Of a DNA stretch of 64,000 bases, positions 31,123 to 42,244 are shown piece after piece; the stretch's first letter is position 1; every line of letters begins with the position of its first letter. Source of the DNA: Leucogyrophana mollusca. Taxonomy: Eukaryota; Basidiomycota; Agaricomycetes; Boletales. The notes beneath the pieces were generated by a model. The model was given only the letters and a program-made list of their open reading frames with translations, did not search any database and was not told the origin of the DNA. The stretch covers positions 44,673 through 108,672 of the forward strand of contig MU266411.1 of NCBI GenBank assembly GCA_021014945.1, in the 5' to 3' direction. The translations under genes and the position numbers were made by a program.

Positions 31123-33729
31123 TCATTCTGACGTTGTCTCCTCAGCCTCACCGAAGACCTCTCCGAAACAAACGTCAAACATCCCGGCAATGCGCAAATT
31201 CTCTGTTGTCGGATCTTCTACGGTCTCCATGCCCTCTTTGAGGGCTGGCACCCTAGCCGCTAGCCAAATGAGTTCCAGAACGCCAAAGCTCTGCACTTTA
31301 GGATCTTGATGTAATCCGTGGCCGGTACGTCTTATCATCTGGGCCGCAAGCCCCAAAGCAATGAGGGAGGCGGCCATCGCAACCGAAAGCTTTAAGTCGC
31401 CAAGGAAAAAGATCAGGGTTGAAAACTTGGACAACGGTGAACTCACTGGGATCGGGTTGATCTGGGATTGCCACGGGCTTCGTCAAGAGCGTCAAGATGG
31501 GGGTTCATGCCGATCAATGCTCACATTTAGTCGCCATTCGAGCACTGGCTGCACCGCGGTAGTCTCACCATCCGAGCGCTGGAAACCTTGGCCAACATCT
31601 CCGCCACCGAATTGCCCCGCTAGCGCGCGAGGTGGGTTATTAAGTAAATGCAAGGACGGATGAAGCCACGTACCGATCCAAATAAAAAGGGCAAACATAT
31701 TTGATAAGGAATTCTCGAACTCTTCAACAGTGCCAACTGACACTAGAGGAATCAGGTCAGCATAGACGTTGGTCGCTTCGTTTTGTATCGGTCCGCTAGT
31801 ATCTGCGGTGTCTGCGGACCATACAGTTTCGTTGAACCCCAAAGACTCCATGAAATATCTGAGGGACCAGATGCTAAGTACCACCCTCGGGAAAAGAAGT
31901 TAGAGAAACGAACACATCCAGGACTGTTGGCGAGTAGCAATCTTGACCATAATAGCTTAATTCATCACAAACCATGCTCATGTTGGCGGGCAATGCTTGA
32001 ATGAAGGGTTCGGAGGTCTACTCTCGCCCATCGTCAATTTGGTCGCCGCGATGCAAGAGATGACAGACTTACCCAAGCGTCGGTAACACTGGTTGGGACG
32101 GTGACTGGTGTCCAATCCAGTATAGACCACTGCCGAGAGGGTCGCTCAGGAATCGGCGAGACTTCCAGGAGCTTATTCGACTGGACGTCGACTGTTGCAT
32201 TGTGACTGAGTGTGCTCAGAGAGCATCCCACCAGGTATACATCTATCTCTTCCTGGAGAACTGCACTCAAGCCGACGTCAATATATTACTCGAAATAAGT
32301 GTATAAATACGCACGACTCGCGTTATTGGAGTACGTCCAGTTCATCCGCAGTGCCACTTCAGTGTTCAACGAACTCGCAGTCTCAATTGATGCGGAAACG
32401 AGGAAGAGAAGAGGCGACTATGAATATCGGGCGTGAGACGCGGCGCGCCGAGGAAATAGATAACAGAGTCACACCTCCGAGAAGAGAGCATACATCGATG
32501 GATAGAACAAGACTTGATTTTTCCCTGATTTACGAGTCAAAGACAACTTTCAGATGAGGCAAAATGACATACATGGGACAGTGACCGGGTAGAACCCAAT
32601 CATTCTCCCGTCGTAAGTCTCGTTGTACGTGCTCGAGGATGAAGGGGGCCCATAGATATATTCGTGAACGCTAGTGTCAAGATCGGGATCAAAGAGGTAG
32701 GAGAAGTTTGCCGTCGGGATGAGCCCACAGGTTATTCGCACTGTGGTTGCATTGACAGTCGCATTTCCAGTGGCGTCGTTTGGAGAGAGTATGTCATATA
32801 CCGTGTCGTTCGAGACGCCAGCGGTGGAATCAGCGTAAAAGGGTATCAAAGGAACGAGCGAGGAGATGGATGACCAGTGCATATTCGAGAGATCAGCGGA
32901 TGGATCAGGCCAACCGACGGCCGTAGGCACCTTCACTGAGACAATATTATCAAATGTCTGTAGCTGGATGATAGACGACGAGGTTATATGGAGAATGGAT
33001 ATGCACGTAAGATACGCGACTATTGCGGATGTCCTCCAGGTTGACGCCGCCACACTCGTCTGTTGCCACATGCTGAACAAGGCGGATCCTAATCCAGTCC
33101 AGGCTCCCGAGGTGTCGTGGAGGGCGGTTAACTTCTGCCGCTGTGAAAGAGCTCGAGACAAAGCAACCCGCTGGGTTACGAACAGCATCGTGGCGGTGTA
33201 GACCTATAATTCCGGGAAATTAAGTACCGAGGCTTTTGATTGGCGTCCAGACAGATGCTCGCGAGACGTACTGTATAAAAGGACTGCAATGAGACACTCA
33301 AGATCGTCGTCGTTGTGCTGCTCTTCGATGTGATTGCGAAGACCAGTCGGTGTTCGACATGACGGATAGCCAGTCCCAGAAGGACACAGTGGATTACAAC
33401 CAGAAGCACATGTAACGAGTAACACGTATTGCGGAGTTGCGGTGTGGTGAACTGGGGCACCAGAGAGCATCGCCGACTGCCTGCCTTCGGAGGTTCGCCG
33501 CGAAAGCGCCTCTCTGCTTGCGCGTATTTCGTCAGTCTAATCGTCAGACATAGAAAAGTTGTTATGGACCATTCTCTATGGTTTCGCGACTTTCATCTGA
33601 AAGGAGGGCAAGATCGCTCCATACTGGTGGACCTTGGAGGTATGAGCTGCTGGGTTGCCGACGAAGGGGTTGGCCACGGAATGGTTCACCCGAGTCGATG
33701 AATGCATGACTCGACGGCGAGGAAGCCAT
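31123..33729 (-). CDS. Multi-pass membrane protein, paralogue B, with a one-base frame conflict
   Basis: Exons matched to paralogue A: 33570-33729, 33272-33513, 32573-33203, 32475-32524, 32318-32417, 32073-32260, 31925-32017, 31674-31858, 31525-31619, 31447-31461, 31123-31389. Several lengths equal those of paralogue A exactly (242, 50, 15 and 267 nt). All junctions agree in phase except one: exon 7 ends in phase 0 while exon 8 needs phase 2, so the joined length is one base over a multiple of three. No GT or GC donor in exon 7 fixes this. Either the copy carries a one-base frameshift, or an unusual splice is used. The rest of the protein is well kept, so any decay would be recent. Confidence 0.65.
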
Positions 33730-36700
33730 TGCAGTGGACAATAGAGGGCAACCAATGGAGCACGGAGCTGCTGTATGCAAGATGAACGTGAATCGAAGTT
33801 GCCCTGAAAAGAACAAGATCGTAATAAGTTCGTATACCGGACCTCCAAGCGACCATCCTTGCTGTGATCCAGCTTATGAGTTGGTTCAGGTGACCAAATT
33901 ACTTTCCACCTGAAGTGGAGAAGGCACTTCGGAAGCAAACTGCCATGTTCGTGGCTCCATGATTTCTCCCATGGTGATGGAGTAAGATCGGGGCTACACG
34001 ACCATTACATTGATCAAGGCGGATCGCGGCAAGCTGCTGTTTCCATACGACCAGCCAAGAGTTTCCCTTCGAGCGGCAAATCAGCAACATCTCAGCACCG
34101 CTATGATAGCGCTCAGCGCGTGGCCCCTAGGGATTGAACTCAACAAGCCCTAGAAAGTGAGGAAGTGTCAAAGCGCAACGCACGCCCAGATCCTGGGTTA
34201 TTTCAGGGCCTCCAATTGTCGGGGTGATGATCTCTGAAGGGCACAAGACGTTCGGCAAAGGCCGGATATTCAATGTTGAACTGTTGGCTGAGGTAAGTAC
34301 TTAGTATGGCACTCGTAATAATACTTACTCGACTTTCTTGTTCTCTGACCGGCATGTTGTTGGACTCCCAGTGCACACACACTGTTTGCATGGAGCCTAA
34401 GAAGACCTACCGGAGTCGCCGTCCAGTCTGGTTTACATGTTCGTGTGAATGAGTCTCCGAGTCAGAGGGTGTGGAGGTACTACAGTTCACTCTAAGTATT
34501 TTATAAAGTGTGTTCCATGTTCTCTTTCTGTGTTTTGTTCTTGCCTAATGTAGAGCCTGGTTGAGATAGAGCTGGTCGGCGCCACCAGCTTCAACTCCTG
34601 ATAATATTCAGAGCGAGTGAACACCCCCGCCTCAGTCCTTCCAACCGAGTTGGTGACCCAGTATGCCTTTCCAGTTCTATTTCATGCTTACCATTTTGTT
34701 TGTCTAGGCGGGCTCTTTCTGATAATGGGGGTACACTGATTGGAGATCGGATGGGCCGATCTGAAGGCATCGGAACGTGTGATGCATGATGAACTCAGGT
34801 GGGTCGTCGATGCCGGGATGAGGACGAAGAGTCTGGATTCGCGGAGGGCTGAAATACCTTATTCCAGACATCCGAGTTCTGAACTTCAAGTTAGTATCAC
34901 AGGACTGAGCCACTTGGTATATTTGTCCATCCCTATCGCAGCCACATGCCGTCGTCACCAAAAGCAGCTTTAATATCACGCTGTGATGACAATGAACGGC
35001 CGTGAACATGTACATCAAGTTCCCGTCGGTAAGTCGCCCGGCGTACGCGCCATACTCCCGTTTGCTGGCGCGAACTTTCTGTAGGACGTGGAGACAAACT
35101 GGAAATAAAGTCCGCGGATCACCATACATCAGCATAGACACGCTTATCCCCACCTATTCACTTTGCCCTTCATCAGTCAGTCTGAAAATTCCTCTCGCAA
35201 CAGCTAAGGAGAGAGCGTGTCATGATTTCGAGCCTCTCAGCTCCACCAGGTCCATAGCTCCACGATGGCGCTTCCTCTCGAAGCAGTTGAGAGATGGGTT
35301 ATTTTGTACGCGCGTCAGTTTCTCCTTGTGATCACATTATTCTGGCCTCGTGCTTGCTATCCAGATACCGTACTTTCGGGGATCACCCGTCCTGACTGCA
35401 GGGTCGTCTCAGGCACTATATTCAGCTGAGCTCCGAAGTGACTTCTGTGAGTTTTGGCTGCTTTTGATCCCCAGCGCTTTATTATCGGTTTTTTAGGACA
35501 AATTCATCAACTCTATTCAGAGTTGCCTCTGACGGACCGTTCTTCTACGACGTGCAATTATGCCATGCAGTGCGTGCGGTCTTGTCGAAATATCCACCCG
35601 CTGACTGCACAAAGGTCTTACAGCTGTCCTTTTGGTTATACGTACGTCTGCGCTGCCGTTTTACTAGATACAATCCCACGTGGGTTCAGTGCTCTATGAT
35701 CAAGAATACATTTGCGATCGTTTGAAGATTGAAGATCTGGAGCAACATTGCACAAGACGTCACCTAGTCATGCCCCCAAGCTATCGTCTCTCTTATGTGT
35801 GCGTTGCCCAACCGCGTCCTCAACCGACTACCCAATCTCAGAGCTGACTTAGAGCTCAGGGGACGTCGCGGCAACTCCCGCTCATCACTTTGAAAGCCAA
35901 CTGTAAGCTCAGATGTAGCCATCGATGAGATCGTAGCGGGTGGCTGCACTTCCACCATGTCGGCTGACTTTGCAGAACGCGCTACCCCTCGCCAAGATTC
36001 TCCTTCATCCGTAGTCTCTACTCCTCATCAATCAAACATCAGTCAAGAGTGCCAGATACAAAGCAGGGTATCGGTTTTCGCTCGTCTGCTTGATATCCAC
36101 AACCAGCCTCCAGGAAGACACAACCCCTCTTCTTAACACCTCATCAGACTGTAACGCAGCCGAGCGATTCGCAGAAGCATGGTCTAATAGTGACGCTTGT
36201 CCACACGGCTTTACAGGCTTGGCATGATATCGAACAAGACTCGTGGTACAAGCTGGAACAACAATGGGAGGACGTCTTTATGACGGAAGAGGATTCCAAA
36301 GAAGCAATATCGAAATTGAGGGAGGCAAAAATCATTTTTGCCTCGATTGCCTTCTCACCACCCAGCCTTCCAGCAACATTAGTGCCGTGTAGTGTACTTT
36401 ATATCGTCTCCGTGTTCACGCGTACTGTACTACTACAGTACTGTGTAGTACTTAGGAAAAGAGTCCACTCACCTCACGCTGTTGCTGCTTGTGCTCACAC
36501 GCTTACTCCGTCCCTCAGTTTACTTTGGTGCTGTCCACTCAAATAACGCAACTGTTGTACATGACATTGGTGTCTTCCCATCCTTCCTGCCTTTCTACAC
36601 GATATACATAACACTCGTATCTTTCCATCCATCCTGCCTTTCTACATGATATGCTACAAGCTGATTACCCGAGTATGAGGTAGATGTGAGTTCGGAATGA

Positions 36701-36753
36701 GAGTGTGAGGTTGTCTTGATGCTTCAGAAAGTTGAAGATAGGTAGCGAGCGGT
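33730..36753. other. 3 kb region of degenerate sequence
   Basis: No complete gene is supported. Possible relics are a 149-codon minus-strand frame at 34704-35153, a minus-strand frame at 34203-34391 with a coding-like peptide, and plus-strand frames at 35957-36136 and 36190-36546. The last begins with a well-formed helix (ALQAWHDIEQDSWYKLEQQWEDVF) but has no in-frame ATG upstream. None shows a nameable domain. A perfect 7-bp hairpin GTACTGT/ACAGTAC with a 6-nt loop lies near 36423-36442, and a ~33-bp direct repeat lies at 36573-36653. Confidence 0.5.
36573..36653. repeat. Imperfect direct repeat of about 33 bp
   Basis: Copies at 36573-36605 and 36620-36653 share CCATCC and CCTGCCTTTCTACA, followed by GATAT, with a 14-base spacer. 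They lie at the 3' end of the CsbD-like gene. Confidence 0.65.
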
Positions 36754-37334
36754 TTAGTCACGAGGGATTCTGGCATCTCCCTGAACAGCGGCCTTTCCAC
36801 CAGTGCCGCGCAACTCTCCCTTCTCTTGCATTCCCACGTTCTTTGTGGCTTTGCCAACGACCTGTATAAGTGGTAAGAACGCAAGGACCAAGAAAAAGAA
36901 GGTGAAACACGAACCTGCTGTGCCTTTCCGACGACCTTGTCGGTCGTTTTGGCAGGGCCTGCGGGGAGTTCATCCCTAGTGTCAAGGCCCGGCTGCATAT
37001 CTGCGTGGTCACGTTCACCGAGACCAGCGCCAGTTCTAGTAGCGGATGGAGCGGCCGGGGGCGAGCTGATGGAGGCGTGCATAGAGTCAGTGTCTTCCAC
37101 GCCAGACAGGTTCTGGGTGCGAGGCGCAGTGTCCTGCGCGTCCGACGACGCGGTGGTATCACGAAGAGCGGAAGATGGTGTCCGCTCAATGCTGGCCGGG
37201 GAATAGTCCTGAGCCTGAGCGGCTGAACGGGACTTGGAGCCGGGAAGAGGCTCGGACGAATCGTGAATGTGGTGAGCGGGACGGGAGGTGTTAAGAGCAG
37301 TATTGGTGGTGTTGGATTTGGAGTCGAACGACAT
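36754..37334 (-). CDS. CsbD-like small stress protein
   Basis: Exons 36915-37334 and 36754-36861 give 175 aa. The first 115 residues are Ser/Thr/Ala-rich and disordered. The end (about 128-170) reads DKVVGKAQQVVGKATKNVGM then EKGELRGTGGKAA, the shape of a CsbD-like domain. CsbD proteins are general-stress proteins of bacteria; fungal versions are abundant, stress-induced and of unknown mechanism. The intron falls inside the domain and is a multiple of three, so read-through masks it. A TATA box lies 87 bases before the start. Confidence 0.75.
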
Positions 37335-37420
37335 TCTGGAAGTTTATTTGTTGTAGATGATTGAATGAAATTGCTGAGTAAATTTGGATTCTGACTCGAT
37401 GAGGGTGTAGGCGGAGAGAC

Positions 37421-37426
37421 TTTATA
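37421..37426 (-). promoter_or_regulatory. TATA box of the CsbD-like gene
   Basis: On the minus strand GTGGTATAAAGTCTC gives TATAAA 87 bases before the ATG, a spacing typical of strongly inducible fungal genes with short leaders. Confidence 0.65.
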
Positions 37427-37753
37427 CCACTGTACAATGCTCTACGTCATCATGCGCTCATGGTTAGTGTGAGCGGAGGAGGAGATTGGGAGGAGCGCGC
37501 TGGTGCTGATACATTTATAGCTGATGTCATTGGCGTCAGCGGGTGGTGTGGAGCTGTCGAGATGTGCACAGTTTAGGCTGTTTGGTACTTGGCATGTCGT
37601 TCTATCAGCACAGCCGAAGGGCAATGAAACATACTGAGTGTACTCTTTTCCACCTTAGAGATCTCCGAGGCCATGATAGACCCCAGACCTGACCAGCGAA
37701 CCATGCCGGTGGGTGTGGAGCGGTATGGACTGCAAGTCTGTGAATCTAGGACT

Positions 37754-37787
37754 CTTGGTCTGATGCGCAGCTTGGTCTGATGCGCAG
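37754..37787. repeat. Exact 17-bp tandem duplication
   Basis: CTTGGTCTGATGCGCAG occurs twice with no spacer and no mismatch. Confidence 0.9.
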
Positions 37788-38012
37788 TCTGACGGCAGCT
37801 CAGTCAGGTTTGAGGTGGCGCTAAACGGGTCGAAGCAGAGTCTAGATAGGCGCAGCAAACTTGACAAAATGGCTTTCAGGCTTGAACGTTTAACGTCACG
37901 GTTGATTCGGTCGGACGGTTGCTCGCACCAAGGACGATTTTCTCAACCACACCACCTGCCTTTTACGGAGTCTCGGAACTTGCCGCCCCTCCCGCCAACT
38001 TTCCGTCTATCG

Positions 38013-38381
38013 ATGGCTTCGACCGCGAGCTCTGTGAACTCGCCGAATGTAGTTAACCCGGTGAGCGCACATGGTCAGCCACTAGTTGTTCTACGCCCTG
38101 CTGTGCCACTAGAGTGAACGCCACTCTAACGCGTGGAGTGGATAATGGACTTCCCAACCGCACACCATCAGGCCACGGCTCGACCCGTCCTAGGCCTCAG
38201 TTTAATCCAGGCTACTTATCATTGGCAGAAGCTCAGCCAGAGTGGAAACTTTAGGACCCTCGTGGGGCTGGCTGGACGGTTATCGAGCCGCTCATCCTTC
38301 GGGCCACTGGGAAAGAATAATCAAGGACAGAGCGGAAAGCAGCTGAAAAATCGATTTACAACAACCAATCGTCAAGTGTAA
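38013..38381 (+). CDS. Possible small protein, weakly supported
   Basis: ATG at 38013 begins MASTASSVNSP and can splice at NP|gtgagc (38061) to CATCAG|GCC (38172). This gives an 85-aa protein ending at 38381 with a basic, Ser/Gln-rich second half. The proposed intron is 111 nt, longer than neighbours, and no domain is visible. It may be a relic or chance frame. Confidence 0.25.
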
Positions 38382-38874
38382 GTCAGATGGCATATGGTTT
38401 TACAGATGTCCCATCACAATAGGAGGATCTGTGCAGGCATGGTATGTCAACCCCGAACCCCCGAGTGGTCGCCTATGGATACTGAACCTACGCAACTTGC
38501 CGTTCGAGCACTTCATAACGAATAGGCGTTAAGGCTCGTTTGCCCAGCCCGTCGTAGTGAAAACTGCGTGAAATTTTGTCAATGGACATCCACAAGTGTA
38601 GGGCCGTTGCATATAAACAAGGCCTCAGCACTCCTCGTGGCGATCACACTCTCCCACAGATGCACACCAAGCATTATCGCAAAGCAGCTCTTTGGTTAAG
38701 TTGAAAGACAAGCACACCATCGTAATAAACAAAGAAATTTCTGTCCCATGTGAAGGTCGTCCGTATATATTATACACACGGTAGATAATTCAAAATCGAG
38801 AACTGGAGTCTTGACAGTCCATCCATCGCCCATTTACTCGACGGCCCACCTTACAAGATAGAGTTGTTGCCGGA
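38382..38874. other. Intergenic, 3' of the LysM gene
   Basis: No coding frame with support; ordinary intergenic composition. Confidence 0.5.
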
Positions 38875-39725
38875 CTACGTGCTGGCTACACAATACGCCT
38901 GAAAATCGAACAGTGGCACGTCAGACGCGGTTACAAGAAACATCGAATAGATTACCTCGCCAATAATCAGGTTGGTGCAGCCAGAGTTGATTTCTGGGTT
39001 CCAGGCCAAGAACTGCGCATCGGTGATACCATACTAAAAGCACATTTTAGCCGGCCACACGAGAACTCGTAAAAGATCATTGTTGCGAACCTCTCCCTCG
39101 ATCAGATAGCAGGTATCACCCGATACCACGGTGTGATACGCAGTGCAGGACTACGTCAAGTCATTAACAAATTAGGGGTTTCAGAGATAGGCCCACGTCG
39201 CCACGTACTGCAGTGACGGTTCCAGGGGCTACGTTGCTCGGCGTTGCGGCGCTCACCGACGATGTAGTAGTGGTCGTGGCTGCTGAAGCGGCGACACAGT
39301 ACGCCTTGTGCCACAAACTGACGTCAATATTTCTCGCCAATGATCGCAGACTAAACACCCACTTCGCCCAGTTCAAGGTTCGTGCAGTCTGCGTTGATTT
39401 CAGGGTTCCATGCAAGGAACTGCGCGGCAGTGATGCCGTTCTGTAAAAGCGGACGATTAAGCTGCCATCGCTACCTTTATGACAACAACCACTAACCTTC
39501 GCTTCAACCAAATCGCAGGTATCACCTGAGACTACGGTGTAATAAGCCGTGCAGTCCTACGACAAGGAAGTGACATGTCAGGGACACGGAGGTCAGATTA
39601 TCGTCGCCACCTACAGTGGTAATGGTTCCCGATGCCACATTGGTTGGGGTCGCCGCGGATGGCCCACAGTATGCCTGATTGATCAGAGCGAGAAGGGCGA
39701 AGAGGCTGCAAAATCCGGAGTGCAT
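38875..39725 (-). CDS. Secreted protein with two LysM domains
   Basis: Seven exons, all phase 0: 39615-39725, 39497-39556, 39363-39440, 39209-39304, 39091-39150, 38956-39033, 38875-38898, giving 168 aa. A signal peptide (about 1-21) is followed by LysM 1 (CTAYYTVVSGDTC ... NGITAAQFLAWNPEIN ... LGEAYCV), a Thr/Ser/Ala linker and LysM 2 (CTAYHTVVSGDTC ... YGITDAQFLAWNPEIN ... GEAYCV). LysM domains bind chitin and related N-acetylglucosamine polymers. Secreted LysM-only proteins can hide hyphal chitin from plant or animal receptors or protect the wall; which applies here is unknown. Four conserved Cys per domain suggest disulfides. No catalytic domain is attached. Confidence 0.88.
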
Positions 39726-42244
39726 CTTGGTTACTTGAAGAATGTAGGGTCCTGTGGAACCAGCCCATCCTTAAGTACTCGAATGGTAGAATGACGGCCG
39801 GCACGCTTCATGCTGGATTTCAGGGAGCACGCCGGCGTTCCTGGCCGTGGTGATCGAAGCCACATCGCCGTAAAATGCGCCCTTGTCATCGCCGGCCAGC
39901 TCGCATGCTGGTCAGATGCTCATTAGTTATCCCCGAACTATTCGCCTTGAACAGCTTGAAGTCGCGCTCAGAATAGACATTTCAGTCTCGCGCATGTGAT
40001 GGATAATCGCCTGCAGCTTTAGGCTTGAGAACCGCGAGGTCGACCAACCTGAGCAACATAGATTCCTGAAGTAAGACGCCAGAGACACAATCCGAATCAG
40101 GTCCGGTGCTATGAGATCACGCAGGAAGCGCTGACGCTCACACTCGGCGAGCGGTTTCCGTTCGCAGCCTACGCCAATGAATGGTTCTCGAAGTTTCTCA
40201 GTCATGGGGTTTGCGAGAAGTGCGAAGAACATGAACTCACGAGCGACAGCACCGGGTGAAGGATGCTCTCATAGTAGCCTCCACTAGCTTGGGTATTCCG
40301 GTGGCTCGTTTGCCTCTGGTGCAAATATGTCGACCCGAAATCTCATTGGCTGCCCGCAGGCTGGAGATAAAAATAATACAATAAGGCGCTGGAAGTGAGG
40401 AGATCAGGCGCTCTTAAGTAGGAATAGGCAACCCATCTCCGAAAGCCATCAAGTTGCTATGTACAAACCTTAAGCAATACCCTGCATACCAGTGATCGGC
40501 GCGGGAATACGAAGAAAGTTGCTGCTGAGTAACTTGAAGCCACCTGCGGGTTGAGCAGGACTAATTGCTAGTCCGGCCCAGTTTAATTGGAACATAACTA
40601 ACGGGCGTCCAGGTCGTTCGCCTTTGGTTCTTCACTAGACCTAGGCATCCCTCACACCATATCCTAGGATAGATGGGGGTGATCATGCCTGCGGCGATGA
40701 AAGACCGGGTGGGCTTCATGTGACGTTCCTCCGTCGTCTCGAACTCTATCAAGGAAGCCCGACGGCCACGATGTTGCAAGAGCGGACACGAACAGTGCGG
40801 GATTAAGACTGACCTGGGTGCCCTGAAGAAACAGCGACAGTATCGGCAAGATAACTTTATCGTCACTATAGCAGAATGTCAGTGTCGGACCTCGAACCCT
40901 CAATCTTTCACTGGGAGGGCCAAAAGGACAGTGCCTTGGATGGTCTCCGCGCCGCCAGCGCGACTCGAAGTCTCAGAGTCATAAAATTGTATACCATATT
41001 GTCGCCCCACACCAACGAACGCACACAGATTATTTACTTGTAGTGTTCGTCGTTGTAGTTGCGCACAAAGAAGGGTACCATTTCCGAACACCGAAGATGC
41101 CTTGTCCTCCAAGTATCGTTTCCCCTAGAGAAATATCTCCGGTAGTTGGTCCGGTGGACACCAGTCATTGGATTTTACCTCGGCTCCTTGAAGAACCTGT
41201 GATGGACCATGCTTAGGGGAGGGGTAGAAATTGCTATGGCATCGGCTGGCCTCTCTGCCGATCTATTAGATCGCTTCAGCCAGTGCAATTACATGCAGCT
41301 TAGAAGTAGCTGTTCGTAAACACGCACCTGGGTCATACTTCACTCCAGTCCAGCGAAATCGCCACCATGCTCTCCAGTGTTTTTGCTTCTCCGGAACTTT
41401 CATCAGTGGTGATGCGAAGATACTAGATGCAGTCAGGTACTTAACTACCTCAAAAACGTTCACTCGCATACGTATTTCAACGCATACGACTCCGACAGTA
41501 ACGTGGCAGGACATGGACGGTACCATTCCAAGGATACACGCAGAAAACACATTATATTACGGGAGGAAAGGCAGGGCGGGATGTCGATGGGCATTGAGCG
41601 CGTTAAAGGGCTTCTGGTCGCCAGGAACTTCCAACACCTTGCAGTCGACTTGTCGCTGTAAGATGAGCACCATGCGGCGGCTCCATCAATTCATTAAGAA
41701 CTGATATTGGGCAGTAGTCGACATCCTACTGCCATTGAATGTATGATCGTCGATGCCGAACGACAGGCAGCTGGGGATGCTTGAGAATAGTTTCGAGGAT
41801 GGATTTACTGTGGTTCCAAGTAAGCCACTGGTCTCCGAGTTGGAGGCCAAGCGGCTGTAGGCCTGTAGCTAGCTGGCGGTAGACGTTGGCTGTGAGAGTG
41901 AGACACAAGTTACTGTACGTGGACGAAACTTTGTCTTGGAGCTTGGAAAACTCAAGGAAAACTGCAGAGGCACTTCCAATTTCGTCAAGTTGCCGTCAAA
42001 CTTCAAAGTGCTCCACCAAGACCCAAAAGACTCGGACTTTCTGTGCACTCCTACCTGGCATTGATCGCGTCCCAATTGCAAGGCCTCTCTACTTTCTTAC
42101 TCACAAGTCGCGACATCAGAACCGCCAAAGCTGTTGTTGCCGTAATCATTCTTTACATAGTCTGTCAAAGTTGTTCGGCCGCGACGCAGACGACGACCAA
42201 CCACCGCGTTTGCATACTTTCGAAGCTCAACTAACACCACCAAA
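39726..42244. other. 2.5 kb region without a supported gene
   Basis: Minus-strand frames at 39927-40232, 40561-40903 and 40900-41112 look coding-like in places (for example ILPILSLFLQGTQ ending at a good donor). I could not join them into a gene or name a domain. They may be exons of a diverged or decayed gene. The promoters of the LysM gene and the citrate carrier must lie at its two ends. Confidence 0.45.

Noticed and set aside
30737..31126. 129-codon antisense frame over H2A.Z
   Set aside because: Overlaps conserved H2A.Z coding sequence and shows no recognisable protein.
27161..33729. Interpretation as a mobile element with long inverted repeats carrying H2A.Z
   Set aside because: The arms are diverged protein-coding genes with introns, there are no target-site duplications visible, and no transposase is present.
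34100..34180. tRNA-like GTTCAATCC (B-box) on the minus strand
   Set aside because: The bases around it do not form a 5-bp T stem, and no matching acceptor or D arm is found at tRNA spacing.
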